Below, piece after piece: positions 34,795 through 43,280 of a DNA stretch of 64,000 bases. Position 1 is the first letter of the stretch. Every line of letters starts with the position of its first letter. The stretch covers positions 62,001 to 126,000 of the forward strand of contig NZ_BCQT01000018.1 of assembly GCF_001552215.1 (NCBI RefSeq), given 5' to 3'. The notes under the pieces were generated by a model. That model was not told the DNA's origin, did not search any database, and saw only the letters and a list, made by a program, of their open reading frames with translations. Origin of the DNA: Actinomadura macra NBRC 14102 (GTDB lineage Bacteria > Actinomycetota > Actinomycetes > Streptosporangiales > Streptosporangiaceae). The position numbers and the translations under genes are program-made.

Positions 34795-36267
34795 ATGGCG
34801 AGATGGGCCGAACTCCGCGGCGAGTACGTGGAGCCTCGGGAGCTCGCGCAGTGCCTGCGGAACATCGTCGATCAGTATCAGCTGTCGGTGCGGCAGCTCG
34901 AACAGCGCATGCCGTACTCGAAGTCGGTCATCTCCGAACGGATGTCCGGGGAGAGGCGGCCGGCCTGGAAGTTCGTCGAGGCCCTGACCAAGGCATGCGC
35001 CGGGGGCGACGCCGAGGCCAGGGCTCGGCTGAACGCCAGGGCCCGGGAGAAGTGGGAGGCGGCCGACCCGACCCGGCTGACGCCTGTGGCCGAGGACGTC
35101 CCCGTCGCGGCGGACATCGATCAGCTGGTGAAGCGGATCGTGGAGGGGCTCCGGGAGCCGTCGCCAGACCAGGCGCAACCCGCCGGGGGGCGGCCCTTCC
35201 TAGGAGCCATCGGTCCTTTCGAGGGCCCCGTCCCGGAGCGCAACCCGTACTTCACCGGCCGGACCGGGCTGCTGGACCGGCTGTCCGCGGGGTTCTCCAC
35301 TGGCCGGGTGCAGGTGGTGTATGGCCTGCTAGGCGTGGGCAAGACTCAGCTCGCGGTGGAGTACGCGCGTGGTCCGGGCTCCGGCTACGACCTGGTGGCG
35401 TGGATTCCGGCCGGTGAGCCGTCGCTGGCGGGCTCATCGCTGGCCGCACTCGCGTCCCGGCTCGGCCTGGAGTTCTCCGGCTCCATGCACATCATGAAAG
35501 CGGCACGGGCGGTACTGGCGGCGTTGCGGGACGGCGCGTTCGACGGGCGCTGGCTTTTGGTGTTCGACAACGCCGGCCACGTCACCGACGAACTCCTGAA
35601 GCTCATCCCCCGTGGCCGCGGCCACGTCCTCATCACCTCGCGAGACCCCGCCTGGTCCGTCGCCGACGGGGTCGGCGGGGCCGTCGAGGTCGAGGGCTTC
35701 AGCCGGGCCGAGAGCACCGAGTTCTTCGAGCGGCGGCTGCGCCAGGGACTGGACGAGCGGCGCTACGACGCCGCCGACGCGGACCGGCTGGCCGAGGCGT
35801 TGGGGGACCTGCCGCTCGGCCTGGAACAGGCGGCGACGCTCCTCGATCGGTTCCCGCGGCTGCGCATCGCCGACTACCTGGTCCGGTTGTCGCGCGAGCC
35901 CGGTCGAGCGCTGAACGTAGCCGCTCCGGCCGGCTACCCGGTGACCCTCAAGATCGCCTGGGGCCTGGCGGCCAACAAGCTCGGCACCCGCTCGCCGGAG
36001 GCGATCAACCTGCTACGGCACTGCGCGCGCAGCCCGGTCGACCCGGTCCCGATCCCGGGCGCGGATTCGGCCGAGTCCGCGACGGAATCCGGCGCGGAGC
36101 TGACCGCCCTGCTGGCCGACCGGTTCGGGGCCGTCGAGGAGCTGGGACGGTCCGGGCTGGCCTACGTCGACGACGACGCCATCCGGGTGCACCCGCTGGT
36201 CCGCGCGCTGGTCCTGGAAGAACTGTCCGGTCCGGCGGCCGGCGTCGAGGCGGTCCGTGAGACATGA
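34795..36267 (+). CDS. XRE-type helix-turn-helix/NB-ARC ATPase, first gene of the RiPP operon
   Basis: ATG 34795 (MARWAELRGEYVEP) has GGAGG just upstream; ATG 34756 is a possible longer start. About 490 aa. Residues about 18-70 form a helix-turn-helix (LSVRQLEQRMPYSKSVISERMSG). An NB-ARC domain follows with FTGRTGLLDRL, Walker A YGLLGVGKTQLA, WLLVFDNAG (Walker B) and LPLGLEQAATLL. It stops before any TPR array, so it is a short relative of the FxsT-like protein at 39040-41559. The ATGA overlap with the radical SAM gene couples them. Likely role: regulator of this locus. Confidence 0.8.
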   Translation: MARWAELRGEYVEPRELAQCLRNIVDQYQLSVRQLEQRMPYSKSVISERMSGERRPAWKFVEALTKACAGGDAEARARLNARAREKWEAADPTRLTPVAEDVPVAADIDQLVKRIVEGLREPSPDQAQPAGGRPFLGAIGPFEGPVPERNPYFTGRTGLLDRLSAGFSTGRVQVVYGLLGVGKTQLAVEYARGPGSGYDLVAWIPAGEPSLAGSSLAALASRLGLEFSGSMHIMKAARAVLAALRDGAFDGRWLLVFDNAGHVTDELLKLIPRGRGHVLITSRDPAWSVADGVGGAVEVEGFSRAESTEFFERRLRQGLDERRYDAADADRLAEALGDLPLGLEQAATLLDRFPRLRIADYLVRLSREPGRALNVAAPAGYPVTLKIAWGLAANKLGTRSPEAINLLRHCARSPVDPVPIPGADSAESATESGAELTALLADRFGAVEELGRSGLAYVDDDAIRVHPLVRALVLEELSGPAAGVEAVRET

Positions 36268-37679
36268 CGCCAGACTTGCTCCAAGCATGCCCAAATTGCA
36301 ATTGCCGACCGGTGGCCCGAGGGGGCGTGTCATCATCAACCCTGACCGGACCATGGGGGGACTCCCACCGCCCAGCGCTGCGTGCGGAACCCATCGTGGA
36401 GGTTGGTTTGGCCTTGGACCCTGGAGCCGAGGCTGCGCCGGAGGGGCCTGGGTGGCCCGCGTGGCTGGACGTCCGGGCGCTCCTTGAGGACGGCTGGCGA
36501 CCGACGCCGTTCCGCGAGTTCGTGATCAAAATTCATAGCAGATGCAACCTGGCCTGCACGTACTGCTACATGTACGAGATGGCCGACCAGAGCTGGCGCA
36601 ACCAGCCGCGCCGGATGTCGGCCGCGACGATCGACACGGTCGCCGCGCGCATCGCCGAGCACGTCGAGTCGAACGGGCTCTCCCGGATCGAAGCGATCCT
36701 TCACGGTGGCGAGCCGCTGCTCGCCGGGCGGGAAAGCCTGCGGCACGCCGTGACCGCGCTGCGGTCGGCGGTCGGCCCCGGCGTGACCGTGGGCGCCAGC
36801 CTCCAGACGAACGGGATCTTGCTGAATCCGGAGTTCCTGGACCTGTTCGCCGAGCTGGAGATGCGCGTGAGCGTCAGCCTGGACGGTGACGAGGAGGGCC
36901 ACGATCGCCACCGGCTGACGGCGAACGGGACCGGCAGCTACCGCCGGGTGGTGGCCGGGCTGGAACAGCTGATGAAGCCGCGGTACCGGCATCTGTTCTC
37001 GGGACTCCTGAGCACCGTCGACTTACGCAATGATCCGGTTGCTACCTATGAGTCGATGCTGAAGTTCGGGCCACCGGCGGTGGACTTCCTGCTTCCACAC
37101 GGCACGTGGGACAGCCCGCCCCCGGGGGCCGACGAAGCGGCCGCACCGTATGGCGACTGGCTCATCCAGATCTTCGACCGGTGGTACCGGGCGCCGTTCC
37201 GCGAGACGCGGATCCGGCTGTTCAACGAGATCATCCGGATGGCGTTCGGCCGTCCGTCACGGACGGAGGCGGTCGGCCTGTCGCCCGCCGCCACCGCGGT
37301 CGTCGAGACCAATGGCGCCATCGAGCAGGTGGATACACTCAAGGCCGCCTATGAGGGCGCGACCCGCACACCGCTGCACGTCTCGCGCGACAGCTTCGAC
37401 GAGGCGCTGATGCTGCCGTCGTTCGCCGCCCGTCAGATCGGCCTGCGCGCCCTCTCCGAGCAATGCAAGAGTTGCGACCTGGTGCGGATCTGCGGCGGCG
37501 GGCTGTATCCGCACCGCTACCGTGCGAGCAGCGGCTTCGCCAACCCGAGCGTCTACTGCCGTGACCTGTTCCGGCTCATCTCGCACATCGTCACGACCGT
37601 GCGCCGGGACGTGGCCGCGCTGGGGAAGGAAGGGCGGCGTCGCACCGAGGACGATGGGCGGAAGGAAGGAACCGCGTGA
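36264..37679 (+). CDS. Radical SAM/SPASM peptide-modifying enzyme of the FxsB family
   Basis: ATG 36264 overlaps the previous stop by 4 nt. Conserved sequence starts later, so TTG 36408 with GGAGG 5 nt upstream is a credible start. The product has PFREFVIKIHSRCNLACTYC, with the CxxxCxxC cluster for the radical SAM [4Fe-4S]. HGGEPLL and LQTNG follow, and a C-terminal SPASM-like cysteine set (CKSCDLVRICGGG, then VYC) for auxiliary clusters. FxsB enzymes act on precursors bearing Phe-x-Ser and have been shown to form three-residue cyclophane cross-links. The HExxH domain often fused to FxsB is here a separate downstream gene. Substrate is most likely the peptide encoded at 41771-41956. Confidence 0.88.
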   Translation: MTPDLLQACPNCNCRPVARGGVSSSTLTGPWGDSHRPALRAEPIVEVGLALDPGAEAAPEGPGWPAWLDVRALLEDGWRPTPFREFVIKIHSRCNLACTYCYMYEMADQSWRNQPRRMSAATIDTVAARIAEHVESNGLSRIEAILHGGEPLLAGRESLRHAVTALRSAVGPGVTVGASLQTNGILLNPEFLDLFAELEMRVSVSLDGDEEGHDRHRLTANGTGSYRRVVAGLEQLMKPRYRHLFSGLLSTVDLRNDPVATYESMLKFGPPAVDFLLPHGTWDSPPPGADEAAAPYGDWLIQIFDRWYRAPFRETRIRLFNEIIRMAFGRPSRTEAVGLSPAATAVVETNGAIEQVDTLKAAYEGATRTPLHVSRDSFDEALMLPSFAARQIGLRALSEQCKSCDLVRICGGGLYPHRYRASSGFANPSVYCRDLFRLISHIVTTVRRDVAALGKEGRRRTEDDGRKEGTA

Positions 37680-38998
37680 GGGATCTGGCCCGGCACACCG
37701 TGCCCGATGAGGTTTTCCGTGAGATGGCGGCAGGCGGTGGCGGCGCTGAGGCCGTCGCGGTCCTCCAGGCGGCCCAGCAGAGCAAACGGCTCCTGCTCCT
37801 GCGCGGCGTGCGGGACCTCGCGATGCGGATCGACCCGGACACCGCCCGGCCGGTGAGGGAGTCGTACGATCTGCTCGCCTCGGTGCAGCGCGCCGACCCG
37901 GCGGCGGCGCGGGCGGTCCTCGGATACCCGACGATCGCCTCCTCGATGCTGCGGGCCGGGATGAACCTGTCCGGCGAGTCACCCGACCTGGATGACTGCG
38001 CCGATCGGCTGGGCGCGATCGCAGCCGCAGCCGCGGTCCGGGCCGGGTTTCCGGCCTCCGTCGAGCTTCCGGTGAACGAGGGCCGGATCGTCCTGCCGTC
38101 GCTGGGTGTGGCCACCGGTGCGGGGAGCGGTCGGGCCGTCGTCCGCTCGGGGCCGGCGGGCGCCTCGGTGGGCACAGTCCGCCTCCCGGCGACCCCGTAC
38201 CAGGACGGGCCGGGCTGGACCGCCCTACCCTGCCTGGCCGCTGAACACGGGGGGGCGCGGGTCGCCTTCACGCTGGACGAGTGGGACCCCGATCGGATGC
38301 CCGGTGCCAACCTCGCCCATCGGCCGCTGACCAAGCAAGAGCTCGCGCACTGGCGGGCCACCTTGGTCTCGGCGTGGAAGCTGCTGGTCGACAGGCACCG
38401 CGCGGTGGCCGACGAGGTCCGGTCTCTGATCACCGCGCTGACCCCGCTCACCGCGCCGGTCGCGGGCGATGCCAGCGCGACGTCGAAGGAGGCCGTCGGG
38501 AACGTCGGGCTGTCCACTCCACGCGATGCCTCCGGGCTGGCCGTGACCCTGGCGCATGAGGTGCAGCACGTCAAGCTCACCGCGCTGATCGACATCGTCC
38601 CGCTCACGCTGCCGGACGATGGCCGCCGGTACTACGCCCCTTGGCGGGAAGATCCTCGTCCGCTCGCCGGGCTGATGCAGGGCGTCTACGCGCATCTGGG
38701 CATCGCTGGCTTCTGGAGAAGGGAGCGGTCCGCACAGGACGGCGATGCGGCCGGACGCGCGCAGGTCGAGTTCGCCCGCTGGCGGGCGGCCACCGCCCGT
38801 GCGATCACGACGCTGCGGGAAAGCGGGCGGCTCACCGAAGCCGGCGAGACGTTCGTCGCTGGGATGAACCGGACTCTCCAGGAATGGTGCGCCGAGCCCA
38901 TCCCGGCAGAGGCCGAGGCGAAGGCCGCGGTCGCGGCTGACCGACACCTTGCGCGGTGGCGGGAGCGGACGCGCGGCGAGGCCGTCGCCGCGCCGTGA
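37676..38998 (+). CDS. HExxH-motif peptide-modifying protein (putative alpha-ketoglutarate-type beta-hydroxylase)
   Basis: GTG 37676 in a GTGA overlap with the radical SAM gene; 440 aa. The motif LAHEVQHVKLTAL near residue 300 gives HExxH, with conserved RYYAPWREDPRPLAGLMQGVYAH following. Together these match the HExxH-domain family linked to FxSxx-COOH systems. Members have been reported as alpha-ketoglutarate-dependent peptide beta-hydroxylases rather than proteases; whether this one hydroxylates the precursor is inferred. Stand-alone organisation allows independent timing of the two modifications. No signal or membrane segments. Its stop lies 41 bp from the convergent FxsT-like gene end. 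Confidence 0.82.
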   Translation: MRDLARHTVPDEVFREMAAGGGGAEAVAVLQAAQQSKRLLLLRGVRDLAMRIDPDTARPVRESYDLLASVQRADPAAARAVLGYPTIASSMLRAGMNLSGESPDLDDCADRLGAIAAAAAVRAGFPASVELPVNEGRIVLPSLGVATGAGSGRAVVRSGPAGASVGTVRLPATPYQDGPGWTALPCLAAEHGGARVAFTLDEWDPDRMPGANLAHRPLTKQELAHWRATLVSAWKLLVDRHRAVADEVRSLITALTPLTAPVAGDASATSKEAVGNVGLSTPRDASGLAVTLAHEVQHVKLTALIDIVPLTLPDDGRRYYAPWREDPRPLAGLMQGVYAHLGIAGFWRRERSAQDGDAAGRAQVEFARWRAATARAITTLRESGRLTEAGETFVAGMNRTLQEWCAEPIPAEAEAKAAVAADRHLARWRERTRGEAVAAP

Positions 38999-39039
38999 TC
39001 AAGCGAATGCCCGCCTGCTCGAACCCGAACAGGCGGGCA

Positions 39040-41559
39040 TCAGATCGGCGGCGGGTCGAAGTCGAGGTCGAGGTGGCGGCGCTCCTTGAAGGTGCGAAAA
39101 TCGGCGTGGTCGTGCGGGAGGATGCGGGCGTACCGGCTCTCGATGTCGGCGGCCAGCCCCTCCGCCTCCTCGGTCCGGCCGAGGGCACGCAGGTCCGCTG
39201 AGAGGTTGCCGGCGCAGGCCAGCGTCATGGGGTGGTCCTCACGGACCAGATCACGCAGCCGCGGCAGCGTGTCCTCGCCGATCTCGACGGCTCGCCGGAA
39301 GTCGCGGAGTTCGGCGAGGTCACTCGCGAAATTCGTTGCGACGGTCAGGTAGTAGTGATGATCCTTGCCCACTGCTGTCTCGAGCGCCGCCAGTGTTCGC
39401 TCGTTGAGATCACGTGCCTCGAGCGGAGAGGCGATCAGCCGCAGTAGCAGCGCGTGGTTGCCGGTGCAGGCCAGTGTGTAGGGGTGGTCGGGACCGTAGA
39501 CCCTGCGGTAGCGCTGCACAGTGTCGGCGGCGAGTTCCAGGCTCTCCTGCACCCTGTCGGCGTTGCGCCGGACATTCGCCAGGGACATCGCCGCCGCCAG
39601 CGTGTCCGGCTGGTCGAGGCCGAACAGGCGAAGGCATCGGCCGTGAACGTCGCCCGCCAAATCCTCGGCGCGGCTCACCTCGCCGAACCGACGCAGCGCG
39701 ATGGACAGGTCCTTGGCGGTCCGAAGCGTCCAAGGGTGGTCCCGGCCCAGGTGCTCCAAGCCGTAGGCGTACGCCTCCTCGCCGACGTCGCATGCTTTGC
39801 TGTACTCGCCGTTGAGCCGGGTGGCCCGGGCAAGCCCGTTCCAGATGGCCAGGACGAAGGCGGCGCCGATGGTACGGCCGGCTTGGTCTGCCAGGGTGTA
39901 CGCCTCCTCGTGGAGGAGGATCGACTCGGGGAACCGGCTGCTGAGGCTGTAGTCGACGGCCAGGTTGTTCGTCGCGCGCAGGGCCCGCGGATCGTCGCTG
40001 CCGAATGCCTCGACGTGCGCGCTCCTCGACTCCTCGTCGTGCGTGAGGGCTTCGCGGAACCGCCCGCGGGCCCGCAGATCGGCGCCGATGCTATTGATCA
40101 GCGGGAAGATGTCGTCCTCGGGGAGACCGGCGGCGCGCATCTTCTGCAAGGTGCTCTGGTTGAGCGCGTAGGCCTCCTCGTACCTGCCCAGATCGCGGAG
40201 GATGTTGCCCTTCTCGCGCAGGCACCGTAGCGCGTCGGCTCCGGGTGCCTCAGAGCTTTCCGACCAGTTCTCGATGAAGCGGTCGACGTATCGCTGGGCT
40301 GATGAGAAGTTTCCGGAGAGATACAGATAGCGAGTCATGTCCAGCGCCATGGACCGAACTTTGTCGTTGACGCTGGTCTCCACCTTGGTCGGCTCGAGGT
40401 GCGCGACAAGGTTGCGGAACTCCTCCCAATAGCGGGCCTCATCGGGATTCTTGGGCAACGCCCCGACGAGCAGTTGATGCACGTCGGCCCGGATCTCTTC
40501 CTGCTCGGGTTCGGGGAGCGACTCGCGGACGAGCGCCTGGATCAGCCGGTGGACCTGCACGGTCCGGCTGTCCAGGTCGATCCTCAGCAGGGCGTACCGG
40601 CCGAGCTCTCCGATCGCCTGGCTGAGGTGGATCGGCCTGGACAGCAGTTCGGCGAGTTGCGGCCGCTGGACACCGCGTGATCGGAAAACGTCGCGGGGGA
40701 TCGGTTCCGGACCGAACAGCGCGCAGCAGCGCAGTAGCTCGACCGCTTCGGGCATCCGCTGGCCGAGGTTGGTGACCGATATGCGCCACGCGGCCGTCAT
40801 CGACATCGGGTACTCGTTCGGCTTGCCGACCGAGAGTAACTGTCCCGTTTCCCGATGCAGGGCGTCCAGATAGTCGGCCGCTGTCATGCCGGTCTGGGCC
40901 AGCAGCGCCCCCGCCTGGTCCAGGGCGAGCGGGAGGTCGCCCAGTTCCTCGGCGAGCTTGTCAGCGTGCTCCGGTTTCATCGACGTGGAGACCCGCTTGC
41001 GCAGGAACTCGACGCTTTCCTCCCGGGTGAAGACATCGATGGAGATCGTCTCGACGACGCCTTCCCAGCGGTTGTTCCGCGACGTGATCAGCACATGCCC
41101 CGGCCCGCGGGGCATCATCTGGTTGATGTCCTCGGGCTGGTCGGCGTTGTCGAAGATCAGCAGCCAGTGCCCGTACGGCTCGCCGCGCCGCAGCGCCTCC
41201 AGAACGGCGGTAGCGGCGTCGTCCACGCCGGCCGCGGCCGCCTGGGGTAGATCGAGGTACGGGGCGAGCTGGGCGAGAGACGAGCGGACCAGCATGGGCT
41301 GGTCGGCCGGTATCCACCAGACCAGGTCGTACTGGTCCAGATAGCGCCAAGCGTATTCGATCGCCATCTGGGTCTTGCCCACGCCGCCCATACCATGAAG
41401 AGCATGCAGCGCGACCGTGGTCGAAGCTCCCGAGACATTCGAGCGTAACGCGTCCAGCTGTTCCTCGCGGCCCGTGAAATTCTTGTTGCGCAGCGGCAGC
41501 TTGCCCAACACCGCCGGGCTCCGTCGCTGGCCTTCCTCGGCCGTCTGCAAACGGTCCAC
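39040..41559 (-). CDS. FxsT-like NB-ARC/tetratricopeptide protein of the FxSxx-COOH system
   Basis: GTG 41559 has GGAGG 6 nt upstream; codons further upstream (to 41625) lack such a site. About 839 aa. NB-ARC part: FTGREEQLDALRSNV, Walker A HGMGGVGKTQMAIEYAWRY, WLLIFDNAD, GHVLITSRN, LPLALDQAG. TPR part from about residue 400: repeats with the TPR_12-type pattern HPxTLxxxxNLA (GRDHPWTLRTAKDLS, GPDHPYTLACTGNHA, REDHPMTLACAGNLS). This is the FxSxx-COOH tetratricopeptide architecture. It may sense or escort the modified peptide; the biochemical role in these systems is not established. Divergent from the precursor gene. Confidence 0.87.
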   Translation of the reverse strand: MDRLQTAEEGQRRSPAVLGKLPLRNKNFTGREEQLDALRSNVSGASTTVALHALHGMGGVGKTQMAIEYAWRYLDQYDLVWWIPADQPMLVRSSLAQLAPYLDLPQAAAAGVDDAATAVLEALRRGEPYGHWLLIFDNADQPEDINQMMPRGPGHVLITSRNNRWEGVVETISIDVFTREESVEFLRKRVSTSMKPEHADKLAEELGDLPLALDQAGALLAQTGMTAADYLDALHRETGQLLSVGKPNEYPMSMTAAWRISVTNLGQRMPEAVELLRCCALFGPEPIPRDVFRSRGVQRPQLAELLSRPIHLSQAIGELGRYALLRIDLDSRTVQVHRLIQALVRESLPEPEQEEIRADVHQLLVGALPKNPDEARYWEEFRNLVAHLEPTKVETSVNDKVRSMALDMTRYLYLSGNFSSAQRYVDRFIENWSESSEAPGADALRCLREKGNILRDLGRYEEAYALNQSTLQKMRAAGLPEDDIFPLINSIGADLRARGRFREALTHDEESRSAHVEAFGSDDPRALRATNNLAVDYSLSSRFPESILLHEEAYTLADQAGRTIGAAFVLAIWNGLARATRLNGEYSKACDVGEEAYAYGLEHLGRDHPWTLRTAKDLSIALRRFGEVSRAEDLAGDVHGRCLRLFGLDQPDTLAAAMSLANVRRNADRVQESLELAADTVQRYRRVYGPDHPYTLACTGNHALLLRLIASPLEARDLNERTLAALETAVGKDHHYYLTVATNFASDLAELRDFRRAVEIGEDTLPRLRDLVREDHPMTLACAGNLSADLRALGRTEEAEGLAADIESRYARILPHDHADFRTFKERRHLDLDFDPPPI

Positions 41560-41770
41560 GAGTCGCCTCCGCGTGGTCGGCTTGTTGCCTACAGGGTAGG
41601 GGAGAAACGACGGTCTCGATAGCAACCCTTTGCGACATTCAGTGTGAATCGGTTAAGTGTGGAGCATATAGAGTGGAGAAAATCTTTTCCGGGTGCCCCT
41701 AGGCCCACGTATGGGTCCGTATGTAAGCTCGTCACGTTGGTACCAGAGACTCCGGCCTGAGGAGAGGCTC

Positions 41771-41956
41771 ATGCAGCCGCGACGGCTCGATGATGTGCAA
41801 GACGGCCTGATCGACGTGTCGAAGCTGTCGCTCGACGATCTTGATGAGCTTGATCAATCCGTGTTCGGGCTGGTCGTCCAGGAGCTCCTCGACCCCGACC
41901 GGCGCGACAGCACGCCCGTCGCAGGGTTCACGTCGTACACCGACAGTATCGACTGA
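41771..41956 (+). CDS. FxSxx-COOH-type RiPP precursor peptide with an extended C-terminus
   Basis: ATG 41771 is preceded by GAGGAGAGG. The 61-aa peptide has an acidic Leu-rich leader (GLIDVSKLSLDDLDELDQSV, then VVQELLD) like FxSxx-COOH precursors. It ends PVAGFTSYTDSID. Standard members end at F-x-S plus two residues; this one has F-T-S-Y-T then four more, giving two adjacent aromatic-Thr-Ser/Asp triplets (FTS and YTD). The Phe and Tyr could both be cross-linked by the radical SAM enzyme, and Ser/Asp side chains could receive HExxH hydroxylation. It is divergent from the FxsT-like gene and apart from the modification operon. Confidence 0.85.
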   Translation: MQPRRLDDVQDGLIDVSKLSLDDLDELDQSVFGLVVQELLDPDRRDSTPVAGFTSYTDSID

Positions 41957-42094
41957 GACACGCATTCGTACAGGTTCCGGATAGCTTCAGTGCACTCTGA
42001 CGTTCAATTGTGCCCTCACACCGATCGCTTTGGCCGGCACTAATCTGACGTTCACTTTCCGGGAGCCCAAAGCGTGCGGGATTCGCACCACGGT

Positions 42095-42128
42095 CGGCCC
42101 TTCTTCATATTCATTCGAAGAAGGGCCG
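42095..42128. terminator. Strong inverted repeat between convergent RiPP genes
   Basis: Perfect 12-bp stem CGGCCCTTCTTC (42095-42106) with GAAGAAGGGCCG (42117-42128) and a 10-nt AT-rich loop. It lies between the precursor gene stop and the end of the reverse aromatic-tail gene, so it could terminate both. No U-tract on either side. Confidence 0.55.
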
Positions 42129-42222
42129 TATGGCTTGCGCAGCGACGCATCATGAACGATGGCGTTCCGCGCAAGGCTGCCGTAGTGCGGTCACCGCTTG
42201 TGAGCCGGCGGAGCTGGGCAGG

Positions 42223-42549
42223 TCAACTGGCGTACCAATGGCAGCGGTACCACCACCACGGGCAGCACCGGTAGTACGGATAACGGTAGTGCCACCACCA
42301 GCACCACAGAGGCCGGAACGGGAACCAGTCATGCCAGGGAAGTATCTGATTGACCGGAACGATCTCCGGCAACTGCAGATCCGTGAGGTGCCGCTCGTCC
42401 AGTTCAAGGCCGGACTCTCTCGCGGCCTCAAGGACGTGGATCTGCTGTTGACCTCTCTGAACTCTCGCCTCGACCACCTCCCGCAATCGCTCGAAGGTGT
42501 CGTTGGCTTCCGCGTTCGCCCGAACCAGCGTTTCATCTAAGGGTGACAT
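42223..42549 (-). CDS. 108-aa protein with an extreme Trp/Tyr/Cys-rich C-terminal tail
   Basis: ATG 42549 has a very strong ribosome-binding site (AAGGGGAG, 6-nt spacing), which decides this strand over the equally open forward frame. Residues 1-70 look like a charged helical domain (TFERLREVVEARVQRGQQQ). Then LPWHDWFPFRPLWCWWWHY and a second half with YPYYRCCPWWW give about 10 Trp, 6 Tyr, 3 His and 4 Cys in the last 37 residues. No homologue is recognised. It lies beside the RiPP precursor, convergent with it. Possibilities: a second peptide substrate with leader plus aromatic core, a membrane-interacting tail, or a metal/haem-binding segment. Codon positions do not separate the two strands strongly, so some doubt remains. 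Confidence 0.55.
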   Translation of the reverse strand: MSPLDETLVRANAEANDTFERLREVVEARVQRGQQQIHVLEAARESGLELDERHLTDLQLPEIVPVNQILPWHDWFPFRPLWCWWWHYRYPYYRCCPWWWYRCHWYAS

Positions 42550-43280
42550 TTCGATCTCCCCTTTCACCGCGACGCAGCAGCAGCCTCCTCGCCCGACGCG
42601 AGTGATCTCGACTGCAAGCCCAATTTCACATTCGCTCGCAGAACCGCGTTCGGCCACCCCTGATCAGGAGATGGCCGGTGACGGTCACGAAGTAATTGAT
42701 CAAATGTGGATGACGCCTGGATGACAGCACCGCGGGCCTCTTTCGACAAGTCCCACTCTCCAGCAGCATGGCTGCCTAGGAGCATTTCAGGCATCAGAGC
42801 CAGATTGACTGCCGCAATTTGAAGGCGTTTCTGTCGACAGTTGCTGCCCGGCTGGGATCAGGTAAAATAGCCGAACCCATAGTGCGACGCCAGAAGCAGG
42901 ATCCCGGTCGCGAGACGCGGAAGATTTCTGCTCAGCTACTCAGGTTCTCTCCGCATACGTTGACCGAGACCTCATTAGCTAGTACGGCATCGACAACCGG
43001 AGAGTGCTATTGCTGGTTTTGCTCGTTTGAGCACCCTCACGACGCCGTTGCATTGCGTTTTTGTGGCCTGCCCAACCTGTATCGTCTGGTGATCGCCGAC
43101 CAGGTCGCCTTCGTCACGTTCTACTGGGCGGTCCGAGCTCGGGCGCGACTGTCCCGCCTCTGGCGCGCCGCCCTGGCCTGATGTACGACTACGCCCTGCT
43201 GCTCCTCCAGACGGCCCGACCCAGAGCCAGTCGGAGAACACCTGACGCGGGCAGAAGTCTGAGATCAGGTGAGGTGGCCC
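42550..43280. other. 731-bp gene-poor, lower-GC interval
   Basis: No reading frame here has both a start site and protein-like composition. A forward frame at 42819-43181 and a reverse one at 42975-43241 are open but have unconvincing composition (Cys/Trp clusters, low-complexity Arg) and no ribosome-binding site. GC content falls visibly below the flanks (about 58% in 43021-43080). It could be decayed coding sequence at an island edge. Confidence 0.5.

Noticed and set aside
42130..42540. Forward 136-aa frame opposite the aromatic-tail gene
   Set aside because: It is fairly protein-like from 42331, but its first half is Pro-rich antisense of Trp codons and its ribosome-binding site is weaker than the reverse one; kept only as an alternative.
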